Below, piece after piece: positions 1-11,948 of a stretch of 64,000 nt of DNA; position 1 is the stretch's first letter; every line of letters starts with the position of its first letter. Position numbers and translations under genes: made by a program. The stretch spans positions 205,886,036 through 205,950,035 of the forward strand of contig NC_134456.1 of NCBI RefSeq assembly GCF_047948215.1, in the 5' to 3' direction. A model generated the notes under the pieces. The model was not told the DNA's origin, did no database searches, and was given only the letters and a program-made list of their open reading frames with translations. Origin of the DNA: Lycorma delicatula. Lineage: Eukaryota; Arthropoda; Insecta; Hemiptera; Fulgoridae.

Positions 1-859
1 TTAAATGCACCACTAATGAGAAAATTGTATGATTTTGAGAAAAAACTCACTTTATAATGTTGCAAAACTTAAGTTCTATAAAGTTTTTCTTCTTTTAAAC
101 AGAATAGAAGAATTTCTAAAAATTTTTAAGGTCAGAAAAATGTTTTTATATAAGTCGGTGAGCTGCTTTTAATTAACTTTGTACAAGTAACAAATTTAAA
201 TAATTCCGGCCCTTACGTATTTTTTAATCTCGTAAATTTATAATTAAAAAAAAAACTTTTCACATAACTAAATTGAATACCGGACGATAGTCTGCGGTTA
301 AATGATGATTTAAGTGATAATTACTCGTATAAATACATTCGATTCCCCGACAAAGAAATGGAAATTTTTCTAATATCAAAATGCATCAGTGAAATTCAGT
401 TTTTAAAGAATTGCCTTTACAATTAAAATAAAATTATCATGAGAATAATATATTTATTTATTTTTATTAAATCGATTTCAAAAACGGTTGATGATTTTTA
501 AATTCTTGTAAGTAAAATAAGCTGACAACACAGTTGTAGGACTTTCCCGTCACGCGGCTTTTTTTCTGATGCACGGCTTATACACACATTCACACACAAT
601 TTAATTAAAAATATTTATCATTTTATTAAATATAGTATTTTTCTACAACAGCTGTACGTCAATGTTACACTAGCGCTCCTTGTGGTGACAGGCGGTATTA
701 TTGACGCACTATACCCACTTAGCCACTAGTTTATCAAGAGCATTTTTAGGGTGGGGATGCGATTTTTCAAAAAACGTTTTTGCAATATTATTATTTTTTA
801 ATTGCTAACAAATTTACGTAAAAAAGTAAGACCTTAATTAGGCGAATCTCGAGATACTG
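1..859. other. AT-rich stretch, no gene recognised
   Basis: Short frames only, with many stops in all six frames. Nothing resembles a protein family. I see no repeat with a partner elsewhere in the window. Confidence 0.6.
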
Positions 860-1150
860 AGGGTGACCTTGCTCTACAGCCTCGCCCCCCTTGACCTTTT
901 AAGTTGAAAATTTAATGGCATTAATGTTCCGTACAAAGAAGTAAACCGACCAAGTTTGATTAATTGGTCCAGTAGCTGTGGAGATATAAGGCGTGAGACA
1001 CCGAACATACACACATACGAACATCCGGAAAATTTCCATCCGGTTTTTTGGGTTCCTTACGTGTCAAAACATCAAGATTTGGTGAAAGCCGCCTATACCC
1101 AAATCGGACCGATTACAATACTTTCCCTTTTAAAGCTATAGCGCTAGACG
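860..1150. repeat. Probable dispersed repeat fragment
   Basis: The segment is richer in GC than its flanks and contains a 61-codon open frame (956-1141). Its text style (phrases such as ccgaacatacacacatacga and aatcggaccgatt) resembles non-coding dispersed repeats common in insect genomes, where such frames open by chance. No protein motif is visible. Family assignment is not possible from the sequence alone. Confidence 0.35.
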
Positions 1151-2016
1151 GGAAAGTAAAAATTAATAATAATAATAATCAACAAAGATATCGAAGCTTA
1201 CACATTTAGGTGAATATCCTAGTGATTGATTATCTAAGATAAATAGAAACAAGGAAACGGTAATAAAAAGTAATAGTATAAATGATGTCTAAAACTCTGA
1301 TAAATAATGGTGTTTTAAATGCCACGTTATATTTTATTATGTATGGCTTACATTCGAATGTTATACGGCTATTGTAAATATCTCTTTAAAGGTGCATTAT
1401 TATATGTAAGTATTCTTAAACGATCTCATAATGCAAATGATATGTTAGAATAGTAAAAAAAACCACTAAGAGGATGAAAATGAGTAAATAAAGAAAAAGA
1501 TTACAATACATTAAACAATTTAGGATGTTGAAAATTTTATAATAAATGATGCTCACAGATGGATTAGAGAATTAAAGCAAACCAATCAAATGATTAAACA
1601 AATACATAAATACTCGTTGTGTGTTTGCGTATAAATATATAAAGAAGTTCAATGCAAATGTATGTGTTGTTGAAAGAGTCCGATTGCAATCTTATAATAC
1701 CCAACTCCATAACATAAAACGGGTCGACGATTCTCTAAGGCGGTATGGCGCCTCAAAACATCGATTCGACTTCCCGTTCCAGCGTCTGAATAAAAGCACC
1801 ATATCAGAGATAAATAGCAAGTAGTCTTCATCTAAATGTAAGACAAAAAAAAAATCAACGGAAATAAAGACGATACGGTAACCTAATAAAAAATACTAAA
1901 ACGTTCTAAAATTGTGAGAAGTGGTAATGTAGAACAATTCTTATCTAATTGTCTACGCCCCTTCTAATAAGCAATTTTTTTTTGTTTTTTTTTATATATA
2001 ACTCTTAGAAAGATGC
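1151..2016. other. AT-rich stretch, no gene recognised
   Basis: Two overlapping antisense 60-67 codon frames near 1621-1831 have no recognisable motif and are treated as chance. Otherwise only low-complexity A/T runs. Confidence 0.55.
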
Positions 2017-2842
2017 GTAATTAATATAAACGAAAAACCGTAATAATTAAAATTACTTTTTAATTTAATTCAAGAATATTTTTCATTCTCGATATTTTTC
2101 AACATCATTCGGACACTGTAGTTCAAAATATGCAAATAAAAAACACTTCGATAATTTTAATCCGTTTAAAGCTTTAAATACGATAGAGCATTGTATATTC
2201 TACACATACACGAAAAAATTACACCTTTAATAGAATTCAATAGTCAATTATTAACAAGCAAAGCGATTAATGAAGTGACACACACCATGTTATATGTTAA
2301 AACGCGAATTGCGTGAATTAAAAAAAGCACAGTACGATATTAAACGTGAATTCATCACTTAATTGTTTTAAAAAAGCCGCCTTTTACAGTAAATAATGCG
2401 ATAAATGCGCTGAACTATTGGAAGAAAATGTAATTAATATAAACGAAAAACCGTAATAATTAAAATTACTTTTTAATTTAATTCAAGAATATTTTTCATT
2501 CTCGATATTTTTCAACATCATTCGGACACTGTAGTTCAAAATATGCAAATAAAAAACACTTCGATAATTTTAATCCGTTTAAAGCTTTAAATACGATAGA
2601 GCATTGTATATTCTACACATACACGAAAAAATTACACCTTTAATAGAATTCAATAGTCAATTATTAACAAGCAAAGCGATTAATGAAGTGACACACACCA
2701 TGTTATATGTTAAAACGCGAATTGCGTGAATTAAAAAAAGCACAGTACGATATTAAACGTGAATTCATCACTTAATTGTTTTAAAAAAGCCGCCTTTTAC
2801 AGTAAATAATGCGATAAATGCGCTGAACTATTGGAAGAAATG
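2017..2842. repeat. 413-bp tandem duplication, two apparently identical copies
   Basis: Copy 1 runs 2017-2429 and copy 2 runs 2430-2842. Reading the two side by side I found no difference up to the ggaagaaa at the end of copy 2. Each begins gtaattaatataaacg and ends cgctgaactattggaag. The unit is non-coding and AT-rich. Perfect identity in AT-rich non-coding DNA implies either a very recent duplication or an assembly artefact. Confidence 0.9.
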
Positions 2843-3767
2843 TAGAAAATCCAAATTAACCAGAAAGCTTATTTGAATTTCTTATCGCACCGTTTTCTTC
2901 CATTATCATGCGTGGATGATAACGTGATTGTTACTACAGCGAACACGTTAAAAAAACATCGGTGAAATATATCACACGAAATTGTAGAAATGAAAATTGT
3001 TAAATTGATATCTTACAAGAAAGTGAAGAAAAAAAGGCGTAACCAGACAGCAGATAAAAAACGTTATTTTCAATTAATAATAGGCTGTAGGAAAAAACTA
3101 TTCACAATTTGAAAGCCTTATAGCATTGTTATTATTTTTGTTGTTAAAAGCCAAAACTACAATAATTGTAGCCGATCTGACATGAATCATAAGTTAGTTC
3201 TGAAAGACGCAGACATTCTCAAGAATAACCAAGTCTTAAATGCCAGGCTTACTAAGAAGGTAAGGAATGAAATTGTTTCTAGTTGTCTTCACAGAAGGAA
3301 ATAGATGACTGCATATCAGCTTCAAAAAATTGATCAACCTAAAAAAAATGATATGAACTTCCGAAATGGAGGTAATATTCAGCCCTATAAGTGACACCTT
3401 CAATCTATACACCACGGGAACTGATTGAAGTGATCCTCATTACACTCACAGAAAACAACTCTAACTGGTGTCTATTTATCTCAGGTGCTTTACATGCGCC
3501 CAGCTATAAAAAAAAGCCTAGGATGGATAGTATAAAGTATCAGATTAATATGTTCTTTTCTGTTGTGAAAAGATGTATGTGTTAAGCTGCTTTCAATTTT
3601 AAGTCTTTGAAGTATATGCTATTGATTTGTACATAAATGTTTTACTATATTATTACTGAATTGCCAAAAGACCCGTTAAAAAGGTAGAAATTATTATACA
3701 TATATTTAACAGATTCAAAAATACTTATATTCGATTTTCAACGTTTCAGAACTTCATTTTATATAAA
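2843..3767. other. No gene recognised
   Basis: A short + strand frame around 3180-3300 reads as a charged, leucine-spaced peptide but is broken quickly. The 64-codon frame at 3391-3585 has no known motif. I see no repeat partner in the window. Confidence 0.5.
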
Positions 3768-4752
3768 CAGAATGTTTCTAAAACGGTGGCTATACTTTTT
3801 CGGATTCTACTTGTAAAACTAAACAAAAAATATCCTTAGGGAAAATGGCAATTTCTCCTTCGTTCTCCCCCTATCAGTCATTTTGTTATTTTTATATAAA
3901 AAAATTTATCCCAAGTTTGTTTAGATGAATCACATTAATATTTAGTGAGAGTCTTGGTAATAAAGTTTTAAAATTAGCAAAAAATCAGTACTTAAATACT
4001 TTCGCAAATTATAAAATGGCGGCCATGTTTATTTTTCAATCCGTTATATCTCCATAGATATTAATTTTATCAAAATTTACTTATTTGCTAAAATATTAAG
4101 CCTTTTATTTTAAACAAAATGACATTTTATTTTTTTAAATCAGTTCACAAATAGCCGAGTTAAGTTTGAAAATTATTGTTGTAATTTTGTGTCTGTTTTC
4201 ATGACCTCCACTTTACGTTCAGTTCGATTAAATATTAATTATTTTTATTTATTGTTAATTCTAGTATTGTAATTAGTATTAGATTAAGTAATAATTTTCT
4301 CACAATTAAAGAATAATTATGACACAAAATCACAATATCAGTTTTCTCCCATAACTCGAATATTTGTTAACCGATTTAAAAAAATAAAATGTCTTTTTTT
4401 CAAAATAAAAGGCTTAATATTTTAGCAAATAAGTAAATTTTGATAAAACTAATATTTATGGAGATGTAGTAACGGACTAAAACATAAACATGGCCGCCAT
4501 TTTGTAATTGCGAAGGTATTTAGGTCCTGATTTTTGCCAGTTCTAAAACTTTATTACCAAGACTTTTACCAGATATTAATGCGATTCATCTATTCGAACT
4601 TGAGATATGAATTTTTATATAAAAGTAACAAAATGGCGGACAGGGGGAGAACGAAGAAGAAATTGCCATTTTTTCCTAAGGGTAATTTTTGTTTAGTTTT
4701 ACAAGTAGAATCCGAAAAAGTATAACTAGCCTACCATTTTAGAAACACTGTG
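3768..4752. mobile_element. Foldback (long-TIR) MITE-like element
   Basis: The left arm (about 3768-4190) is repeated in reverse complement by the right arm (about 4310-4752). The outer ends read tgtttctaaaacggtgg on the left and, inverted, gtgtttctaaaatggtag on the right. Matching inner blocks include atggcggccatgttta, gttatatctccatagat and aaaatattaagcctttta. Arms are about 420-440 bp around a spacer of about 120 bp. No transposase is encoded; the 63-codon frame at 4534-4725 lies inside the right arm and is a by-product. The arms have diverged, so the copy is old. A (TA)n tract follows the right end. Confidence 0.8.
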
Positions 4753-4760
4753 TATGTATG

Positions 4761-4766
<6 letters not shown>

Positions 4767-4821
<55 letters not shown>
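4767..4821. repeat. (TA)n microsatellite
   Basis: About 27 uninterrupted TA units directly after tgtatgtatgtatgtg, abutting the right end of the foldback element. Confidence 0.98.
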
Positions 4822-4823
<2 letters not shown>

Positions 4824-5365
4824 AATTCCTCCAAAAATATTAATTTACTCGGTAATTTCAGTTTTTAGTTTTCTGTTGTTTTTAGTTTTTGAGTTACAGT
4901 TGTTACAATACCGTAATCTATACAGATGAAAAAAAATAAAAAAAAAATCTGACGAAAGAAAATATATGAGTACACAGATAATAAATATCGTAAAAAAAGC
5001 TGCTGGAAATGAACACATAATATAAGAAATTACAAAAAACCTATTTTCTTCATTATTGAATTGAGAATCCAAAACGAATATTTTTATTAAAAAACAAGAG
5101 ACGCGAGCAGTTTTAATTTTTATAAAAGAGCGCAAAACAAAGATTTCTTTTAATAAATGGGATTTCCAAGCTTTGTAACTAAAATAAAGTATGTTTATAT
5201 CATTATACGTATTGTAAATATACGTATATAATTATACAATAAATGCGTATAACAATATATAATTATAATAATACGTAAAATAATTATAGCGTAAAATTAT
5301 TATAACCGTATAATTATACGTAAAATAAAAATATATCAAATTGCGGTCTTTTATGCTTACTCTTT

Positions 5366-5389
5366 AGGCGTAATTATCAAATTACGCCT
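5366..5389. repeat. Short perfect hairpin
   Basis: aggcgtaat (5366-5374) and its exact complement attacgcct (5381-5389) around a 6-nt loop. No following U-run or gene gives it a role. Confidence 0.8.
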
Positions 5390-5860
5390 TTCATCTATTA
5401 TTTCGACAATGGTAGGATTTAAAAATAAAAGAAACTAGTATTTCTGTCCACAATCATGGTAAACTTACAAACAATTTTTCGCAATAACTAAACACTGTAA
5501 CAAGAGATTAAAAAAACATATTTTCCCGAAAAATTAGAATATTTAATACAAAATAAAATACACGTATACTATGAGATTTTTATATGCGTAGGAGTGAATC
5601 AAGTAAACAAGGCAATAAAATTCTCTTAAAATAGGCTAATGAATGTTTCTAAGTAAATCCTAATATTTTTAACAACAGAAGTATTCTGCTACGACGTGGC
5701 AGGCAGTCAATTGAACGTTTTTAAATTAAATTCTTTTTTCACAAATTTCTCTCTTTTTTCAGCCACCAAATTTATAAATGGTTATAATTTTTTAATGACT
5801 GTTGTAAAAATCGTTTATCATTGTGAAAAAATTGTTTAAATACGATACCTGGAACCTATA

Positions 5861-5892
5861 GATTTTTTAAGCCATTAGGCCTTAAAAAATCC
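5861..5892. repeat. Short hairpin with one bulge
   Basis: gattttttaagcc pairs with ggccttaaaaaatc around the loop atta, with one extra c on the right side. Confidence 0.75.
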
Positions 5893-7009
5893 AAAAATTC
5901 CAAAAATGTTTTAAAAGATTTTTTACTACCTTTTTAATGGAGATAAAATTTGATAAGGATAAAATCAAAAACAGGTTTTTTAACTTTTTTTTTAGAATTA
6001 TTTTATCGAAGCTGAAGAGTTTAAAAAAAGTACACACAAAAAATAAATAAAAATTGGAAGATCGTGTTTTTCTGCACGCGGTTATTCAAAAAATGGGCCT
6101 CCTAAAGTAAACAAAAATTATTTTAACAATACCTAAATTAATTAGGGCAAAATAAAAAGTCAAGATCGTAAAATCTAAGAACTGGAAATCTAAAAGATAT
6201 GTTCCCTTTAGATATATTCCCTTTAGTTTCGCAGGTGAAAAGGGGCACAAAACGATTTACATATTTTAACTATAAAGTTCTCACTAACTCACTCGCTACT
6301 AATTTTCCCTACCTCCCGAATAAGTAGAAAGGTGAGATATGGTAGTTATTCCTAAAAGAAGTGTTTAGGAGAAGTTAAAAAAGAGATTCCTAAGCCTAAA
6401 ATTTAAATATTGTTTCGTACGAAGAGCGATTACGCCAGCTATTTCATAATAAAACACTGAAGAAAAAACACCTTTTCTTTGGCAATTGCCGTGCATTTTT
6501 ACAGCAGCTAAAATCAGGTACTTTCTTTCCTTAGTCAAATCTTAGTAAATAAAATTGCACTGCCTCACAATAGGCAGTCAGTTTTATAGTAAATTAATTG
6601 TGTAACACGGCAGTTATCAACAACATTACTTTTTTTTTTATTTTAATAGAATTGATTTCATGACTGGGAATAATTCTTGTATTTTAGGAAACTCTGAACC
6701 ACTTTTTGCAGTGCTAAGAATTTTATCAATCACTGAACACATTTCTGTAATATCTTGCATGTCATCGCTCATAAGAATATCCCCCCTTCCTTTTTCCTCA
6801 TGCATAATCAAGGAATTCTCAGTAAACGAAGTATGCAGACAATATTACATAAAAAATTTATATCCACATACAAAGAAACTGTGTGAGAAACGAAATCAGA
6901 AGTTACTACATTTCATATGATAACAAATGGCAGACGAAAGAATACATTTTTGTCAATGAATAATTCACAATATGAATCCCTGAGAATACAAGAATTTCAT
7001 ATCCCCGAA

Positions 7010-7100
7010 ATATGAAATTCGTAGCCGGTGAAAAATGACCGGGATTCGAATACACAAACTTCTGGAAGAAAGAGAGAGATACTGTCATTTTGCCATGGAG
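7010..7100 (-). mobile_element. tRNA-derived SINE fragment
   Basis: On the - strand the segment reads tattcgaatcccggtcattt, with a Pol III B-box-like core at 7042-7052, followed by text like the other SINE scraps in this window (25286-25410, 38340-38425). No convincing A box or poly(A) tail remains, so this is a decayed fragment. Confidence 0.45.
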
Positions 7101-7680
7101 GTAAATGTACTTTTCATTAAAAAAAATATAATTATATATTAATTAATACATTCATCGTATACAATATTCAATATTGTTTGTATATTAACAAAAAATAAAC
7201 AAAAATAACACATTATTTTATTAACAGAGTAAATTTAATATCTGTTGTTTATAAAAACCAAAGAAACTTATTTGTAAGAAACCAAACGAGATACAGATAC
7301 ATAAATTGGCTGATGTATGCTGATTATCTGTTGAGTATGATGAAGACGGAAATAAAAAACAAGATGTTAAGTACAAACTCACAGTCAGTCCGAGTACAGC
7401 CAATAAAATTGAACATTCATAAATCAATATTTATTATACGTAATCCGTTATATCGTTTATGACGCGTTTTAAAGGGGTATTATTGTATTCACTGATCACT
7501 TTTAGCGTAAGTAATTTAATTCATTATTAAAGGCATGAAAAAAATCAAGAGAAGTACTGGTTTTTACTACTTATCAGTTTAATTACTCAACTTTCCAACC
7601 GTATAATAGGCTACGCCCAAAAAACCGTATGAAAAGGCAGTATTTAGAACCTAATTAATAATTTTTACCTCCTTTTATGA
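7101..7680. other. No gene recognised
   Basis: Contains only a 68-codon hydrophobic frame at 7221-7427 (- strand) with no family resemblance. Confidence 0.5.
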
Positions 7681-8200
7681 AGTAAAGGAAGTATTGTGAT
7701 CGCGAAAAATTTCGGTTTTCAGATTTCAACGGAAATATCCATTTTGACTATCCCTGAATCCATTTTGACTAGTTTCGGCGTGACGTCTGTAAGTACGTAT
7801 GTATATATCTCGCATAACTCAAAAACGACTAGCCGAAGGATGTTGAAATTTTGGATTTAGGACTGTTCTAACATTTAGTTGTGTACCTCCCCTTTTGATT
7901 GCAGTCGACTGAACCAAAAGTATCCAAAAAAAAGCCCAAAATCCAAAAACATATCTGGAGTTTGGACTTTTTCTTAACTGCAGTAATAAGCAGCCCTCAT
8001 TGAGAGCTTTTAAACGATATATAATAAGTGGTGCTTACTTTCATTTGTTCCAGAGTTACAGCCAAATAAAAGTTTAATTAATGAAATGTTTGGGTTTACA
8101 AGACACATCGATTCGAATCAGATTCGATTCATCTCCTTTTTTTTATTTTTTATATTTTATTTTTTTTTTAATTTAAGTATATTGATTTATTATTAATAAT
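7681..8200 (+). repeat. Dispersed non-coding repeat (possible SINE-like)
   Basis: The segment is a patchwork of phrases typical of a dispersed insect repeat (tctcgcataactcaaaaac, gatgttgaaattttggat, ttgattgcagtcgactga), with no open frame. Near its 3' end gattcgaatca (8110-8120) resembles a Pol III B box, followed by a T-rich tail. The boundaries are approximate and no second copy is present in the window. Calling it a repeat rests on general resemblance. Confidence 0.4.
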
Positions 8201-8308
8201 TAATAACCTCTGATTGTAAAAACATAGTGGGGTAATAATTTGATTAGTAACATGTACCTGCGAATTATATGTATTTTAATTCACCACATAAGTTTAAAGC
8301 TTTGCATT

Positions 8309-8362
8309 TGGAAACATGGAATGAAAATTTTGTAACGTATGATAAATGCCATGCTCATCCGG
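8309..8362 (-). mobile_element. SINE tail fragment
   Basis: On the - strand agcatggcatttatcatacg aligns with agcatggcatttttcatacg in the SINE at 25286-25410, and the following aaaattttcattcc also matches. The tRNA-like head is missing. Confidence 0.5.
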
Positions 8363-9467
8363 GATAAATATTATACATTTTCTCACTCAGCTAATCAAAA
8401 CGAAGTAATCAGTTGTTTTTAATTTAAAAAGTAATAATTTTGTACTTACATTTCTCGAAAGACATCCTATAATTAGAGAACCGACGGTGAAAACCGACAA
8501 AATTGATCGAGTTATACAATTACGTACAAAATGATTTTTCTTTTTACATAGGCTTAAAGTGGTGTAAAGGTAAAAAAGTAATAAAAAGGGTACTTCTCTC
8601 TTTTCTTAAATTTTTAAAGAAAAATTTCATTAATAGGATGAAATTGGTTAACACAAAAAAGAAGACATCTTGGAATAATATCAAGTAAACTTTTTAATCT
8701 TATTATGAAGTGCGTTATTAAACTTCAAACTCATCAGAAAAGGCACAACGTATAAATTACATCAAAATTACCGAAAGAGTACGTAGAATATTTATTACAT
8801 GAAGGATAAAGAAGAAAAAACCGCATGATTTATTTATAGTGGGATTCTTTAAATTTTGGAAATATCTATACGGAATTACAAAGACAAAACACATTAAATA
8901 ATATTCTTTCATCTAACTAGAGATAGTTTATAAATATGTTGTTTCTCAACAGATATAATGTACACATTTTTATTAATTTAAATCACCTGAAGTACAAGAA
9001 AAACCAGTAAGATTTCCTTTTTCTGGCAATATTAATGTTCAGGATAGCCTACAATCAACGTGGTGAACAGTTGTAAACCTTTTTTCAGGAAATCGTGCAG
9101 CAGATATAAATATCAATTCAGAATGTATGAGTAATATCTCAGCAGTTTAGGCTGAGTCATTCTATTACTCCCACGTGCAAGTGCAATTATTGCTTTATGC
9201 ATACAATAATTTACTGAAAGCTATCGCTTATCTGGCGTCGTGGCATACCTATGATAAACAATCAAAAATTTTGTAGTGTTTGATGTTCAGTAACGATAAC
9301 ACCATTTTTTTAATGCTTCACAGTATTATTCAGTTCAGTCAAAGAAAGTATTTCAGTCTATGTTATAGTGTTACAGTTTTATAGTTCATTTTTATAAGAA
9401 ATTTGTTCACTGTTATTATCGTTAATTTTAATCTATCTTTTGTTTTTGTGCCAGTCAAATTTTAACA
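8363..9467. other. No gene recognised
   Basis: AT-rich with a 61-codon lysine-rich frame at 8503-8688 that looks like chance. The region just before 9468 may hold the 5' flank of the transposon relic that follows, but I could not find a terminal inverted repeat. Confidence 0.5.
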
Positions 9468-10766
9468 ATGAGTGATTCTGTCATGCAACATAAATCGGGA
9501 AAACCCTTCAGTAGCTTCGAAAGCCCTTCAGTAGCAACATCGTATATATAACCTTAAAGCAAGATAACCCTGAAACTGCAGTCAGAGACATTTCTCGGAA
9601 GGCAACTAGTACAACAAGCGCAAACAAAAGAGCAATTTTAACATACTCGTAATAAAGAAACACAAAATTGATGATAAACATGAGAGCCCTAAAAAGACTC
9701 AAAAGCGTGTGAAAACGACTGAAAAGTTTTATTTCAATAACAAGCTTCCTAACTTGAACAAAATATTAAATACTGTGAATACCGATTCTGAACTGCCGAA
9801 TCTTTCTATAAGTACATTGCACCGTCTTTTATCAATGAATTCAAATGAATTCAATCAAAAATCAATGAATTTTTGTTTTATGTGAAAAAAAAATTCTTTA
9901 TTGATTGAATGCAAAGATATTATTTCATCGTAGGGAATATTTAAGAGAAATTAAACGATTTCGTGAAGAGGGTAAAAAATTTAATAACTAGGTGAAACTT
10001 GGACTAAAGTGGGACATGTACGGGTAAGGTATGGGTTTATAAAGAACGCAAATGACGCTTTTATGAAAGGTTTGTCGATCGGAATGAAAACGCCGGCAGG
10101 AAAAGGTAAACAATTCGTAGTAATGGAAGTAGAAAGTAAAAATAATTTTTTGAACTGAGGTTTATGGAGTATTTGAATCCAAATCTTCCTAAGATTATCA
10201 CGATGAAATGAATGGTGACAATTTTATGCAGTGGTTTAAAAAAATTGTCGAAATTGTTGCTGAAGGATCCGTTATAGTAATCAATGTGCCGTACCATTGC
10301 CTGAAAACTGTAAAAAATCGACCAGAAAATCTAAAATTGCCGAATGGTAAAATCGAAAAAATCGCGTACACCAAACACATTAAAAGTAGAACTTTTAAAG
10401 ATATTAAAATCAGTTAAACAAAAATGTATTCATTATCCGGTAAACGAAATCGCAAATCAGAAAACTGTGTCAAGTTGCGTCTTCTTCCATACCACTGCAA
10501 TTTTAACCCAATAGAATTGATATGCGCAAACGTCAAAGGCTACATTGGGAGTAGCAAAAACAAATTTAAGTGATGTAAAAAATTTATTGATAGTAGGTGT
10601 TAATGGAGTAGATGCAAATGCTTGGAAATATTGTATTCAACATGTAATTAGGGAAAAAACATGTGATGCGGACAGTTGGTGTGAAAATATTGAAGATATT
10701 GTGACAAATTTGGAAAAAGATGGCAATAGTTCAAAAGGCAGCAGCTTATCGGGTATTGAATACTGA
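9468..10766 (+). pseudogene. Decayed IS630/Tc1-mariner superfamily transposase
   Basis: Translation with frame changes gives pieces in the order of a DDE transposase. They start MSDSVMQHKSGKPFSSFE, then NPETAVRDISRK, KFYFNNKLPNLNKILN, YLREIKRFREEGK, GETWTKVGHV (around the first catalytic Asp region, Asp replaced or lost), DYHDEMNGDNFMQWFKKI, VIVINVPYHC (the usual DNAPYH block, with its Asp lost) and LRLLPYHCNFNPIELICANVKG (third acidic residue kept). The C-terminal third (10545-10766) is still open and ends at a TGA. Stops and frameshifts occur near 9540, 9890 and 9990 and again before 10440. Transposases of this layout are frequent in hemipteran genomes (general knowledge). It cannot encode a working enzyme. 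Confidence 0.8.
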
Positions 10767-10905
10767 AGAAATATATTGAGGTGATAAATATTTTTTTCAG
10801 TGTTTCATGATGAAATTTTAATATAGCGATAAGGTACTTTCTTAAAAAAAATTTAAGGTATTTTATCACAATTTTCTCATTTTTTATTATAAGCTACTTT
10901 TCCTT

Positions 10906-10945
10906 CATTTTTATGTTACAAGTCTTTACTTGTAACATAAAAATG
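10906..10945. repeat. Perfect 18-bp palindrome with 4-nt loop
   Basis: cattttatgt-type arm at 10906-10923 is repeated exactly in reverse complement at 10928-10945 around cttt. The block gttacaagtcttta then recurs directly at 10945-10958, so the region is both inverted and directly repeated. It lies just downstream of the transposase relic but does not look like a TIR. Confidence 0.9.
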
Positions 10946-10958
10946 TTACAAGTCTTTA

Positions 10959-11492
10959 GAAGAGTTGATCTAGGATGGGATTGCGCTAAATTAAATTAGA
11001 ATCATCATACTGTTATGTTTTGATTTGCTGCACAGTTTTGTGAGACAAGGTTTAGGACTACATAGCAGTATTTGGTGGCTTGGTAAGATAATAAACAACA
11101 AATCATGAGGTTAAATGAAAAAGATAAAAAAATTAGAACCAAGACTAAAACATTATTACAATTTCATTATAATCCTATGTCAGTGATACTTGAACAGACT
11201 TTTATTTTTATAAGCGTAAACATATGTTAACTTTCAGAATGAATTGTAGCAATAAAAATTAGAGGAAAATTAAATTTAAAAAAATATAATTAAAAAAGGG
11301 ATATAATATGGATTAAAAAATACGGAAATTTTGTAAATTATTTTTGGAATTTCATTCGGAGAAACTCGGTAGAACAATGGTAAATAATAACCGGAAAAAA
11401 ACTCGACATAATTTTAATTTCCACATTTCTTTTGATTGCTGAAATAATTCCAAAAAAAGAAATAAAATACTTTTTTTGTTATACTGTTTTAT
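10959..11492. other. AT-rich stretch, no gene recognised
   Basis: No open frame above 60 codons and no motif or repeat partner seen. Confidence 0.55.
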
Positions 11493-11705
11493 TTACAAGT
11501 AGTTTCCCAAATAACGAAACTGGTATAAGTAATTCGTATAAAGCAGTAATGACGTGAAAGAGTTATAACTCTCAAGGCAATGCAATAAAAGTCTGAACAA
11601 AGCATATAATACAACCAAAAGTAAATTCGGCAAGAGGCCGATAGGTCTACACAAAGATACATCTACAAGTTTGCCCGGTTTTGGGACAATCGTTATTTGG
11701 GACAT
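11493..11705 (-). pseudogene. Jockey-like LINE reverse transcriptase fragment
   Basis: The - strand frame reads ITIVPKPGKLVDVSLCRPIG followed by LLPN. This is the RT fingerprint IPKPGKxPxDVSSYRPISLLP of Jockey-type LINEs just upstream of the catalytic palm. It breaks down at once after LLPNLLLV, and the FxDxxxAFD and YADD regions are absent. It lies only ~250 bp downstream of the ORF1 relic in the same orientation, so the endonuclease domain and start of ORF2 have been deleted. Confidence 0.65.
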
Positions 11706-11948
11706 TCCACTCTAATAGGAAATGCGTCGTCCGAAGGATACTATTGAAGAAGTTTGTTAGGTATTAGATCCTAAATGGATCAAGATAAACAGCATCTTAT
11801 GAGTTATTAAGCCAAACCCAAGAGCCTTGTTTAAGCCACCTACTTTCCCGATCGCTTGAGAGACACTTTTGTACATGTGAAACGCCGTATAGGTAGACGT
11901 AGAGGAATCGGACTAAACGTAACGACGTTTATTTCAATATTAAGTCGT

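Larger units (their letters stand above)
4822..7009. other. AT-rich stretch, no gene recognised
   Basis: Contains frames of up to 96 codons (4845-5135, - strand) made of A/T-rich codons without motifs. An especially AT-rich patch at 5200-5340 has repeated tacgta/ataatta words. Two short hairpins are listed separately. Confidence 0.55.

Noticed and set aside
4534..4725. 63-codon + strand frame
   Set aside because: Lies wholly inside the right arm of the foldback element.
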